A program made the position numbers and the translations under genes. A model generated the notes under the pieces. The model did no database searches. It was not told the origin of the DNA and saw only the letters and a list, made by a program, of their open reading frames with translations. Below, one piece after another: positions 1 through 8,100 of a stretch of DNA of 64,000 nucleotides. The stretch spans positions 1 to 64,000 of the forward strand of contig JAFKHH010000011.1 in assembly GCA_017306865.1 (NCBI GenBank), in the 5' to 3' direction. The stretch comes from Filimonas sp. Its GTDB lineage: Bacteria > Bacteroidota > Bacteroidia > Chitinophagales > Chitinophagaceae. The stretch's first letter is position 1; the number at the start of each line of letters is the position of its first letter.

Positions 1-977
1 TTAAGAAAATTCCCGCAAAACTCATTGAAAATTCAAATAAGGCGGACGGTCTTATAGAGTTGACAAATGGCGGAGAGATTTCTTTCTTTAGCGGGGAAAA
101 CCCAGACCAGGTTAGAGGCCATTCTTTTCACAAAGTCATTATTGATGAGGCTGCAATGATTCCAAACCTAGAAGACATCTGGCATGGAGACATTGAGCCA
201 ACTCTTTTAGAGTATAGTGGCAAGGCATTAATCATAAGCACGCCTAAAGGCAGGAACTTTTTCTATCAATTATTCAAGCGCGGAGAAAATGGTGAAGCAG
301 GTATTGAGTCTTTCCATTATCCAAGTAGCTCTAATCCTTATTTGCCCAAAAAATGGCTTGAAGATAGAAGAAAAACTATTCCAGAAGCAAGATTTAGAGA
401 AGAGTATCAGGCAATACCTGGTGAGAACTCAGGTAATCCATTCAGCCAAATTGATGTACTGGCAAATACCATAGAAGAATTATCAAACAAACCTTCTGTT
501 ATTTATGGAATTGATTTGGCAAAAACGGTTGATTATAGTGTGATTGTTGGGCTAGATGAAGATGGCTCAATGTCCTATTTTGATAGATGGCAGACCTCAC
601 ATACTGACAATATGGAACGAATAAAGCGATTGCCAAAGGATGCTCCTAAAATCATTGATTCTACCGGTGCTGGCGATGCTATTTACGAGATGCTAAAGTA
701 TAAGGTATATAATCTGGTTCCTTTTGTGTTTACGCAAGCCTCAAAGCCCAGGATAATGTTGGAATTAATCAAGGATGTGCAAAACCATAACATAAAATTC
801 AATAAGATGACTGCTGATGAGATGATGGTATTTGAACATTATGAAACACAGACTGGCCATATCAAATACGAAGCGATGGCGGGTTGTCATGATGACTGCA
901 TAATGGCATTGGCAATGGCAAACTTCTACAAAGCAAAAGCTTTTAATATTCTAAACTGGAAACTATACACGGTTTAA
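1..977 (+). CDS. terL: Phage terminase large subunit (5' end outside window)
   Basis: This is the ATPase-nuclease motor that packages phage DNA into proheads. The reading frame is open to the left edge of the window, so the TTG at position 60 is not the real start and the N-terminal Walker A part is missing. Visible motifs are a Walker B segment VIIDEAAM, the coupling motif STPKG, and the three acidic patches of the RNase H-like nuclease: GIDLAKTVDYSV, IDSTGAGD and the C-terminal CHDDCIMALAMA. These appear in the normal family order. It is the first of a co-directional structural array, followed after 14 nt by the next gene. Membership of the large terminase family is clear; subfamily is not assigned. 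Confidence 0.93.
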   Translation, partial: KKIPAKLIENSNKADGLIELTNGGEISFFSGENPDQVRGHSFHKVIIDEAAMIPNLEDIWHGDIEPTLLEYSGKALIISTPKGRNFFYQLFKRGENGEAGIESFHYPSSSNPYLPKKWLEDRRKTIPEARFREEYQAIPGENSGNPFSQIDVLANTIEELSNKPSVIYGIDLAKTVDYSVIVGLDEDGSMSYFDRWQTSHTDNMERIKRLPKDAPKIIDSTGAGDAIYEMLKYKVYNLVPFVFTQASKPRIMLELIKDVQNHNIKFNKMTADEMMVFEHYETQTGHIKYEAMAGCHDDCIMALAMANFYKAKAFNILNWKLYTV

Positions 978-991
978 ATCAATTAATATGA

Positions 992-1564
992 ATGAATAAA
1001 ACATTTACTGAATTATATAAATCACTGCCTGGCTCATGGAGTGAGATGAAGTTGAAAGATTTCAAAAGATTGGATTTGGAAAATCTAGAAGATTTGGAGG
1101 GGACTGAATTGTCTGCAAGTGCATCGAAGACTTTAAAGATACTATCTAGAATGCTGGATATATCTGCGGAGGCATTAGGTGAGTTTAATGCAGCAGAAAT
1201 AAATAAACTAACAACTAAGCTTAATTTCTTTTCAACGCAGCCTACGGTCACCAAAACATCGCTTAAGTGGAAGGCGCTGGAAGATATAACCTATAACGAT
1301 TTTATTGAGTATGCACTTATCTCACAGCAACCACTTGAAAATATTTCCAGAGTTATTCAGATTATATCTGTCAGGAAGTTGGATGAAGAAGAGATAAATA
1401 ATTTGAATATGGAAGATGTTTTCGCAGGTTTTTTTTTGCTTCGTCAAAGTTTACAGAAATCAACACTGTCTATGCTGAACCGCTCCGCGATAAAGCTCGT
1501 GAAAATAAAGTTGAGGAATCTGATAAGTATAGTTCTGCAAAGGCTAAAAAGAAAGAAGAAATAA
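992..1564 (+). CDS. Phage structural-region protein, 190-residue zero-frame product of a likely frameshift gene
   Basis: Translation starts at the second ATG of an ATGAATG doublet (988/992). The first ~145 residues look like a normal soluble helical protein. At the nine-T run 1429-1437 the zero frame continues into an unnatural, very basic tail ending in KRLKRKKK. The -1 frame there continues as an ordinary protein sequence to 1704. By analogy with lambda G/GT the gene may be a tail assembly chaperone made in short and long forms, but it lies far from the tape measure gene (10,532) and has no family signature that I recognise. A homopolymer sequencing error (T10 instead of T9) would also merge the frames. 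Confidence 0.6.
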   Translation: MNKTFTELYKSLPGSWSEMKLKDFKRLDLENLEDLEGTELSASASKTLKILSRMLDISAEALGEFNAAEINKLTTKLNFFSTQPTVTKTSLKWKALEDITYNDFIEYALISQQPLENISRVIQIISVRKLDEEEINNLNMEDVFAGFFLLRQSLQKSTLSMLNRSAIKLVKIKLRNLISIVLQRLKRKKK

Positions 1565-1704
1565 ATAATTATGGCTGGTTTTTTCTGGCTAAGGAAATCG
1601 CTGACTATACCAATAGTACATTTTTCCAGATACTTGAGCGCAGCGTAGTAGAAATATTGGCCGTTGCATTAATTATGAGAACAAAAACAGAAATGAATGG
1701 CTAA
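1402..1704 (+). CDS. -1 frame extension of the 992 gene (long form, about 237 residues)
   Basis: After the T run the -1 frame is open from 1402 to the TAA at 1702-1704 and reads like real protein. It starts FFASSKFTEINTVYAEPLRD, continues through a charged helix, and ends with a hydrophobic helix containing LERSVVEILAVALIMRTK. It has no plausible start of its own in this stretch, so it can only be made by slippage at 1429-1437 or by a corrected homopolymer. Its end overlaps the start of the next gene (1697), consistent with tight phage packing. The fused product would be about 237 residues against 190 for the zero-frame form. Confidence 0.6.
   Translation, partial: FEYGRCFRRFFFASSKFTEINTVYAEPLRDKARENKVEESDKYSSAKAKKKEEINNYGWFFLAKEIADYTNSTFFQILERSVVEILAVALIMRTKTEMNG
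1429..1437 (+). promoter_or_regulatory. Nine-T slippery run, putative -1 frameshift or transcription slippage site
   Basis: The zero-frame codons are GGT TTT TTT TTG. Slipping back one base keeps the tRNAs paired on TTT TTT and gives GCT as the next codon. I did not identify a convincing downstream pseudoknot by eye. A T run this long also permits RNA polymerase slippage. Confidence 0.55.
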
Positions 1705-2239
1705 ACAGACCTTGGCAGAAGCTGTTAAGAAGACAAATGTACTGTCGAAATTGGACCAGCTAGATTCATTTGGAACAAGCAAAGAGAGTTACGAAGGTGA
1801 AGATGAACTTTCAGTAATAGAAACTGTTGCTGGTGACTTTATTAAAAGAGTAAAAGCGAATATCCAGGGACAGAATCTGATTTCAACAGGTGCAATTGAA
1901 GATATATCTATTGTCAGGGATGAAGAAGGAGTTAAGATTTATGCACCGATTCATTTGGTTTACCAGGATAGAGGTGTGAATGGAAGTAAAATCCAGCTAT
2001 ATCAAACACCATATTCTTTCAAAACAAAGAAACCACCTATTGAACCTTTCTTAGAATGGATTAAAAAGAAAGGTATTGAAGACGAAAGCGCGGCGTATGC
2101 GATAAGAGAAAAGGTATTTCAAGAGGGTATTTCACCGAAGAATATATACACAAAGGAAATTCCATTGCTTGCGGAACAAATTGCAAATCATATTGCTGGA
2201 TTCAATGCAAATAGGATTGTAGAGATTTTCAAGAAGTAA
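1697..2239 (+). CDS. Phage connector/neck-like protein
   Basis: This 180-residue protein starts at the second ATG of an ATGAATG doublet (1693/1697) and overlaps the end of the upstream -1 frame. It has an N-terminal charged helix, then a stretch where FIKRVKANIQGQNL is followed by a beta-rich segment and YAPIHLVYQDRGV, and a C-terminal helical part ending in IVEIFKK. Size, composition and place in a structural array resemble HK97 gp10-like or other neck proteins, which adapt the head to the tail. That is inferred from context and general shape; no diagnostic motif is present. Confidence 0.45.
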   Translation: MAKQTLAEAVKKTNVLSKLDQLDSFGTSKESYEGEDELSVIETVAGDFIKRVKANIQGQNLISTGAIEDISIVRDEEGVKIYAPIHLVYQDRGVNGSKIQLYQTPYSFKTKKPPIEPFLEWIKKKGIEDESAAYAIREKVFQEGISPKNIYTKEIPLLAEQIANHIAGFNANRIVEIFKK

Positions 2240-2281
2240 ACGATTGGTTGCCGAGAAGGTAATTAAAAATGAAAGACATGA

Positions 2282-3541
2282 ATGATTTCACTTATAAAGA
2301 AACCTCAAAGATATACGCCCGCGAATAACCCGATAATCTGGCAGGTTGTATCAGACAACACAGCTTTAAGAAGATTTAGGGTTGATGTGATTGAAACAAC
2401 CACAAACAGCACTATAAGTACACTTGAATTTGACCCGTTCCCAGATGAATTATATGGAACGAATTTCGATTTAAGCAGGATTCTGTCTTCGTTCGTAAAA
2501 AATGAGGTAAAGCCGTATACAAATCTGATTGATACTTTTTCGGTGTCAATATTGTCATATAGGCTGAAAATTACTGAAAGAATTATCTCAGGTAATATGA
2601 TAGTCGATGGTGATGTGCTGGATAATCCAGCAAGTGCATTCTATGTGTGGAATGCTTCAATGGACAGCCTGACCTTTAAGTACTATAAGACAAGACAGTA
2701 TGTTGTAAACGTTAACCAGCCTGTCAAGTTCCTAACCAATAAACCTAATTTTTCCGCTGTCAACGATTTCTCTGTTGAAGGTTTGAGTTTCATGCAAGAG
2801 AATACAGTTCCCTTGTCTGTTGAATTTAAGTTTTATGATGCATCAAATACTTTATTGCAGACATATTCAACAACAATACCCAACCAGAGTACTGTAAAAC
2901 AATATAGGATAACCGTATCACCTAAGTATTTACAACTTATTCCGATTGATTTTGCTGCTGTTTCATACTATTCCGTTGTTCTTAAAGATGATGCAGGTAA
3001 TGAGGTGAGCGAAAAGCGAACTTATTTATATGAAAAATTAGCCTGCAATCTGTCTCCTGTTTCACTTTTTTGGATTAATACGCTTGGTGTTTATGATTCT
3101 TGCCAGTTTGTAAATCCTCAATATGCAATTAACTATGATAGGCTATTAATCAAAAAGAATCCTTTGAAGGTAAATAGCTCTGGACAATATTCAGAATTTG
3201 ATGGGCCGGTGTTCAATTCTATCCAAGACATTATTTCTGTAAACCCTAAAGCGACAATATCCGTATATAGCCAGCCTTTGACGGATGAAGAAGATAAATG
3301 GCTAAGTGAAATGTTTCTGTCAAAGAAAGTGTTTATGCAGTTAGAGAATGAAGTTGTTCCAATTCTTATATCAAACAGTTCTTACAATATCAATCAGCAA
3401 AAATATTTGTCGGGTGATTTGAACACGAAGAGAATTGATTTCAATATCAGTGCTGATATTTTGCCAACATATAAAATTATTCCATCAACCGGATCTGTAG
3501 GAACAATTGACGCTGTCCATTCAGATTTTTATAATAAATAA
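2282..3541 (+). CDS. Phage tail protein, family not recognised
   Basis: The 419-residue protein begins MISLIKKPQRYTPANNP at the second ATG of an ATGAATG doublet (2278/2282). It is beta-rich throughout, with many short hydrophobic/polar alternations and few charged helices, as in phage tail baseplate or fibre-attachment proteins. It lies directly upstream of the large fibre gene, whose start at 3549 is 7 nt beyond this stop. A role in holding or folding that fibre is therefore plausible. I see no catalytic motif and no signal peptide. Confidence 0.45.
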   Translation: MISLIKKPQRYTPANNPIIWQVVSDNTALRRFRVDVIETTTNSTISTLEFDPFPDELYGTNFDLSRILSSFVKNEVKPYTNLIDTFSVSILSYRLKITERIISGNMIVDGDVLDNPASAFYVWNASMDSLTFKYYKTRQYVVNVNQPVKFLTNKPNFSAVNDFSVEGLSFMQENTVPLSVEFKFYDASNTLLQTYSTTIPNQSTVKQYRITVSPKYLQLIPIDFAAVSYYSVVLKDDAGNEVSEKRTYLYEKLACNLSPVSLFWINTLGVYDSCQFVNPQYAINYDRLLIKKNPLKVNSSGQYSEFDGPVFNSIQDIISVNPKATISVYSQPLTDEEDKWLSEMFLSKKVFMQLENEVVPILISNSSYNINQQKYLSGDLNTKRIDFNISADILPTYKIIPSTGSVGTIDAVHSDFYNK

Positions 3542-3548
3542 TATACCT

Positions 3549-6500
3549 ATGAAGACTTATGAATTAAAGAAAATAGACTGGGTTTCATTCCCTGACGATG
3601 TGCAATACTTTACGGTAAAGTACCGCAAGACTGCTGACCCAGACACAGAGATTAATTACACAACAGTGGCAACTTCGTTGATGATTGATGAAGATGGCTA
3701 TCTGCCTTTTCCATTATACATAAACAGTTTTGCTGATAATACAGACTATGTTGTAAAATTTATCAATAATGATAACGGTCAGATTTTTGAAGACCACGTT
3801 AAATCAATCAGGAGTTACCCGCTTGGCAACTATGTAACAAAAGACGACAAAGCAGCACCTGATTGTCAGTTTACTTTACAGTACACTGGCTTGATGGATT
3901 CATATTTACCTAGTCCTAAAACTGGCTTATTACATCATTTCACAAGCAAGTTCACTGATTTGCTTGGCAATTTTGGTAACGCAATGTTCACGGTGCTTGA
4001 TGAAAATACGGGAACGTCATTTGAGAAAAGAAACGGTGAGACTGGTATCGTTGTAACTAACAATCTGACATCATTATACGCAAACAACACCGAGTCTAAC
4101 GGTAATACAGAAACTTCACTACTCGGCCCAAGTGGAGAAAGAGATTATAGCATTGGTATCTGGGTAAATTTCAATTCAACTGAGTTCGTGCAAACGGCAT
4201 CGGAAGGGAAATTATGGTTGTGGTTTGCAGGCAACGCAACAAATCATATTGGTGTTTATATCGATTCAACAACTAAAAAAGTATGTTGGAGACATAAGAA
4301 GGACACAGTAACAGAAGAAATCATAAACGATAAGCCAGTTGAACAAGGTAAATGGATAAAAGTCATTTGTCAAAGAAACTGGTCTACGCCATCATTGAAT
4401 AAAGTAACCTTAATGATGGATGGAGTTACTTATAATATTTCTACTGGCTCATTTTCCAGTGCAACAAACTATGCTGGTGCAGGGGGTAATATCTATATTG
4501 GTTTTGGTAAAAATAGTTCTAACACATTGGTGGGAACAAAAGGTTGTTTTAGATATTTCTATTATCGTGCTGCTGTCATTGATTCAACAAGTGTGTCAAA
4601 GCTGCTTGACCCGCCTTATCCTAAAGTTGTAATTGCAGACTTAGACGGAAGTAATGAGTACATTATCACAAGAGAAAACTTCGTTGTGCTTGACAACTTC
4701 AGGTTGACGTTTGTATTTCCTCGTACAACTGTACTTGGAATAAAGAAGGTATTTGCAAGGGCAAGTGATGGTGACAGAACACCCAAGCAGGTTAAAATAT
4801 ATCCATTCATCAAGTATGAGAATACAATTGACATCGATTTCAGTTCTGGCGTCCCAGATGACAACTTCAATGCTGTTGCTGAACACTTTGTTGCTTTGAC
4901 AAAAGGATGGGGTGGACAAAATGGCGGTGTTATTCCTTCAAACGTATATGTACACAACAATAAACTGGTATTAGAAGCACATGGAGACGACTATGATGGT
5001 TCTGTTCAAGGTGTAAATAAGGACAGCACTTTAAAATATCATACAATAGAAGGAGACCCTAAGTTTGGCCAGATTTGGACAAGAAGAGCTGGTGCAGTTA
5101 TATCAAGTAAAGCGTATTTAGGTTTTGGGCGTTACTTAGTCAGATGTAAAATACCTAAGAATTTGGGTGTTGCCCCTGCATTTTGGTCTTTCCACTATGA
5201 AGAAGTATATCCAGAGAATGAGGCGTTATGGAATGAGTTAGTAGCCGATGGTATGCACAGACAAGGAAGTTTCAATGACGGTTATTATATAACAAGAAAC
5301 CACGAGATTGATATTGAGCTGCCTTCACATTTGGCGCAAGGCATCTTCCACACATGGCAAGAAGTAAACGATTCTATTAATTTCTATGATGTAAATCCTA
5401 AGTATCATATTGGTATAACCGATGACCCAGACCCAAATAAAAACGGTTTGTTCAGACTGGTAAACCTTGATTTTCCAAAGCAATATTCATCTTGGGTAAA
5501 AGTATCAAATACGGTTAAGCGCAGCTATGAACCATCTTTTGATAATTTCAAATGTAATAACTGGATTGGGGAATTGTCTGGTGGTTCTGGTTGGGCTGTT
5601 CAGGGTGAAGACTATTCTGGTGAAGAATACTTGGCACAATTAACGCCTATAGGAAAGTTTGTGAATGATGATGAGTTTCATGATTTTGAATACAGATGGT
5701 ATAAGGACAGGGTTGACTTCTACATGGACGGCGTTTTGATTACAACGAACAACAAGTTTGTACCGGATATTCCTGGCAAGTTCACTTTTGGTCTTTGGTT
5801 CCCATCAGGCGGTTATAAGGAGGGAGAACCTTGGTGGCCTAAGCCAACATCTTGCTGGGCAGGTTTTCCTGCTGATTGGAATTATCAAAAGATGATTGTT
5901 GAAAGAATATTATTTGAGCCGTTTGATGATGCAACGGCTGGCGGCACAAACAGAATGATTGGTGAGACTTACCCATTTGAAGGGTACACATACTTAGTTC
6001 CAACTGTAGAGCCAGACCCAGATGTAAATGCTTCTCCTTCTGTAAGTGCAGGTTCAAATAAAACCGTAATGGTTCCAGCAACTACAACCACACTGACTGG
6101 TACAGCAACAGACCCCGACGGATCTGTTGTGTCTATTGAATGGACGCTTGTGTCCGCTCCGGCTGGTACAAGTGTCACTATTGACACGCCAGACCAATTA
6201 TCAACTGCTATTGCTGGTTTGACTGTTGAAGGTGTTTATATATTCAAATTGACTGCTATTGATAATGACGGTGCAAGTAAAAGTTCAACAGTTAGCGTAA
6301 CTGTTGCTTATGTTCCTGTCACTGTAGAACTAGGCAATCCAATATATACCGACCAAACATCAGTAACTATTACCCCAGAGGTAAACGTTGGTTCATATCC
6401 TGTGTCATCTTACCTGTGGACGCAATTGAGCGGTACGACTGCGACGATTGTTTCGCCAACTGCAAAAGATACAGTTATTAGCGGACTGACAGATGGTAAT

Positions 6501-8093
6501 TACAGTTTTCAATTATTAGTAACAACAAGTGACGGTTATAGTGTAACAGATTCAATTTCCATAACTGTATCAGAGGATATAGTTGTTTCACCGGATAATA
6601 AAATTGTCATTGTTGGTATAGGGCACTCAAATATGTCAGGAACTGCCGAATCAGGTGGTGACTTGCCAGTAGCAAATGTTGTATTTGAATATGACCACTA
6701 TACAACGCCAGGAACTAATACAATTATTGAAATGACTACCTCACCTTATGGAGATATTAAAAACTCTTACAAAGGGTCAATATTTCCGGCATGGGCGACT
6801 AATTTGTACAATGCAACTTCTCATAAAGTAGTTGCAGTTCCTTGGGGTAAATCTGGTTCTGCATTTGTTCAAACTGGTAACGACTGGACAAATACGGGTT
6901 GGTATCCACAGATGAAATCTGACGTTAATGATTGTCTTTCACAAGTGGGTGTAACGAGACCGCACAGCATTTTATTGATGCTTGGCAACAATGACATGGG
7001 TAATAATGATTTCACTTTGTCTCAAAAGCAGTCTGCAATCACAAGTTTGTTCGATAGATTAGAAGCGGACTTCCCGCATACGCCAATTTATGTTTGCCAA
7101 GAAGTTCAACATCAATACAACGTTGTACCGCCGGAAGATACAGAGTTGGCAAGAGGTCAGATGAAGGGTTACTTATTAAATGAAATTGCAAATAGACCAA
7201 ACGTTTACTTGGCGGGTAATATGATGTCATTTATTGAGTGGGGTAAAGGTACTGGTGGTACACAAGAAGGTTTCTCTGATTTGTCAACGCACTTGAATAA
7301 GGATTCATTTACGGCACTTGCTAAAATAGTTGCAAATATGTCCTTGTCAACTGAAACTGATAAAGAGGTTAGGCAAGTGTGGCATTTGTTCAAAGATAAT
7401 CTTACTGAAACCATTAAGGAGGCAATAAAAACGTTTGTTCAGGCATGTAAGACTAAAGGCAACTGGGAATTGTTGGATATGTTACAGATATATAAGAACA
7501 ACACAAAGAATAATGCTTTCATGGATTATATAACGCTTTGTTCCCCTGAAAACTTTGGCGCAACCCATACGACAAACCAATTTGTTGCAACGGCTGGTAA
7601 TAGCAGCTCTTATTTAAAAACACACTACATTCCTGCATCTCAGTACAGAAAGAGCAGTAAAGACGATTTTTTGTTTGGTTTTAAAGTGGGTAATGTGACA
7701 ACGACAGGCAATGCTTTTATGGCTGGTTCTATAGGTACAAGTGCAAGTATTGGTTTGAAGAAAGATAGCGGCAATGTTATCTTCTATGCGAATGACAATA
7801 GTGACACTATTGTCACAGGTGAAACCGGCATTGCTTCAAATACGTTGTATGTAATAGGAAGAAATGGTAGTGATAAGACGATTTATAAAGATGGTACATT
7901 AGTACAAACATCAAATGTTGCGTCAACAGCACTGGCAACCAACAATATCGTAATGGGCGGCGGTTGGGATGGTTCTACTTTGAATAATCCAATTGCAGCA
8001 GAATATGTATTCTCATTCTATGCTAAGAATACTGGATTTGATTTAAGCGGCTTTATTACGGACATAACAACATTATTAACATCAATTGCTTAA
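3549..8093 (+). CDS. Giant tail fibre/depolymerase with GH16, PKD and SGNH esterase domains
   Basis: The 1,514-residue protein is read from ATG 3549 (MKTYELKKIDW), since the 14 codons upstream overlap the previous gene. Domains in order are an N-terminal anchoring part, a LamG-like region (~190-300), a GH16 beta-glucanase domain (~450-780), two PKD/Ig-like repeats (~815-975), an SGNH hydrolase (~1015-1260) and a C-terminal LamG-like domain (~1365-1510). GH16 has the complete catalytic signature EIDIE (E586, D588, E590). SGNH has GHSNM with the likely nucleophile S1027, GNND around 1146-1149 and a late H1248. It probably cuts and deacetylates host surface glycan during adsorption. The polymer itself cannot be told from sequence. 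This is the only gene among its neighbours lacking the ATGAATG start. Confidence 0.85.
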   Translation: MKTYELKKIDWVSFPDDVQYFTVKYRKTADPDTEINYTTVATSLMIDEDGYLPFPLYINSFADNTDYVVKFINNDNGQIFEDHVKSIRSYPLGNYVTKDDKAAPDCQFTLQYTGLMDSYLPSPKTGLLHHFTSKFTDLLGNFGNAMFTVLDENTGTSFEKRNGETGIVVTNNLTSLYANNTESNGNTETSLLGPSGERDYSIGIWVNFNSTEFVQTASEGKLWLWFAGNATNHIGVYIDSTTKKVCWRHKKDTVTEEIINDKPVEQGKWIKVICQRNWSTPSLNKVTLMMDGVTYNISTGSFSSATNYAGAGGNIYIGFGKNSSNTLVGTKGCFRYFYYRAAVIDSTSVSKLLDPPYPKVVIADLDGSNEYIITRENFVVLDNFRLTFVFPRTTVLGIKKVFARASDGDRTPKQVKIYPFIKYENTIDIDFSSGVPDDNFNAVAEHFVALTKGWGGQNGGVIPSNVYVHNNKLVLEAHGDDYDGSVQGVNKDSTLKYHTIEGDPKFGQIWTRRAGAVISSKAYLGFGRYLVRCKIPKNLGVAPAFWSFHYEEVYPENEALWNELVADGMHRQGSFNDGYYITRNHEIDIELPSHLAQGIFHTWQEVNDSINFYDVNPKYHIGITDDPDPNKNGLFRLVNLDFPKQYSSWVKVSNTVKRSYEPSFDNFKCNNWIGELSGGSGWAVQGEDYSGEEYLAQLTPIGKFVNDDEFHDFEYRWYKDRVDFYMDGVLITTNNKFVPDIPGKFTFGLWFPSGGYKEGEPWWPKPTSCWAGFPADWNYQKMIVERILFEPFDDATAGGTNRMIGETYPFEGYTYLVPTVEPDPDVNASPSVSAGSNKTVMVPATTTTLTGTATDPDGSVVSIEWTLVSAPAGTSVTIDTPDQLSTAIAGLTVEGVYIFKLTAIDNDGASKSSTVSVTVAYVPVTVELGNPIYTDQTSVTITPEVNVGSYPVSSYLWTQLSGTTATIVSPTAKDTVISGLTDGNYSFQLLVTTSDGYSVTDSISITVSEDIVVSPDNKIVIVGIGHSNMSGTAESGGDLPVANVVFEYDHYTTPGTNTIIEMTTSPYGDIKNSYKGSIFPAWATNLYNATSHKVVAVPWGKSGSAFVQTGNDWTNTGWYPQMKSDVNDCLSQVGVTRPHSILLMLGNNDMGNNDFTLSQKQSAITSLFDRLEADFPHTPIYVCQEVQHQYNVVPPEDTELARGQMKGYLLNEIANRPNVYLAGNMMSFIEWGKGTGGTQEGFSDLSTHLNKDSFTALAKIVANMSLSTETDKEVRQVWHLFKDNLTETIKEAIKTFVQACKTKGNWELLDMLQIYKNNTKNNAFMDYITLCSPENFGATHTTNQFVATAGNSSSYLKTHYIPASQYRKSSKDDFLFGFKVGNVTTTGNAFMAGSIGTSASIGLKKDSGNVIFYANDNSDTIVTGETGIASNTLYVIGRNGSDKTIYKDGTLVQTSNVASTALATNNIVMGGGWDGSTLNNPIAAEYVFSFYAKNTGFDLSGFITDITTLLTSIA

Positions 8094-8100
8094 CCTATGA

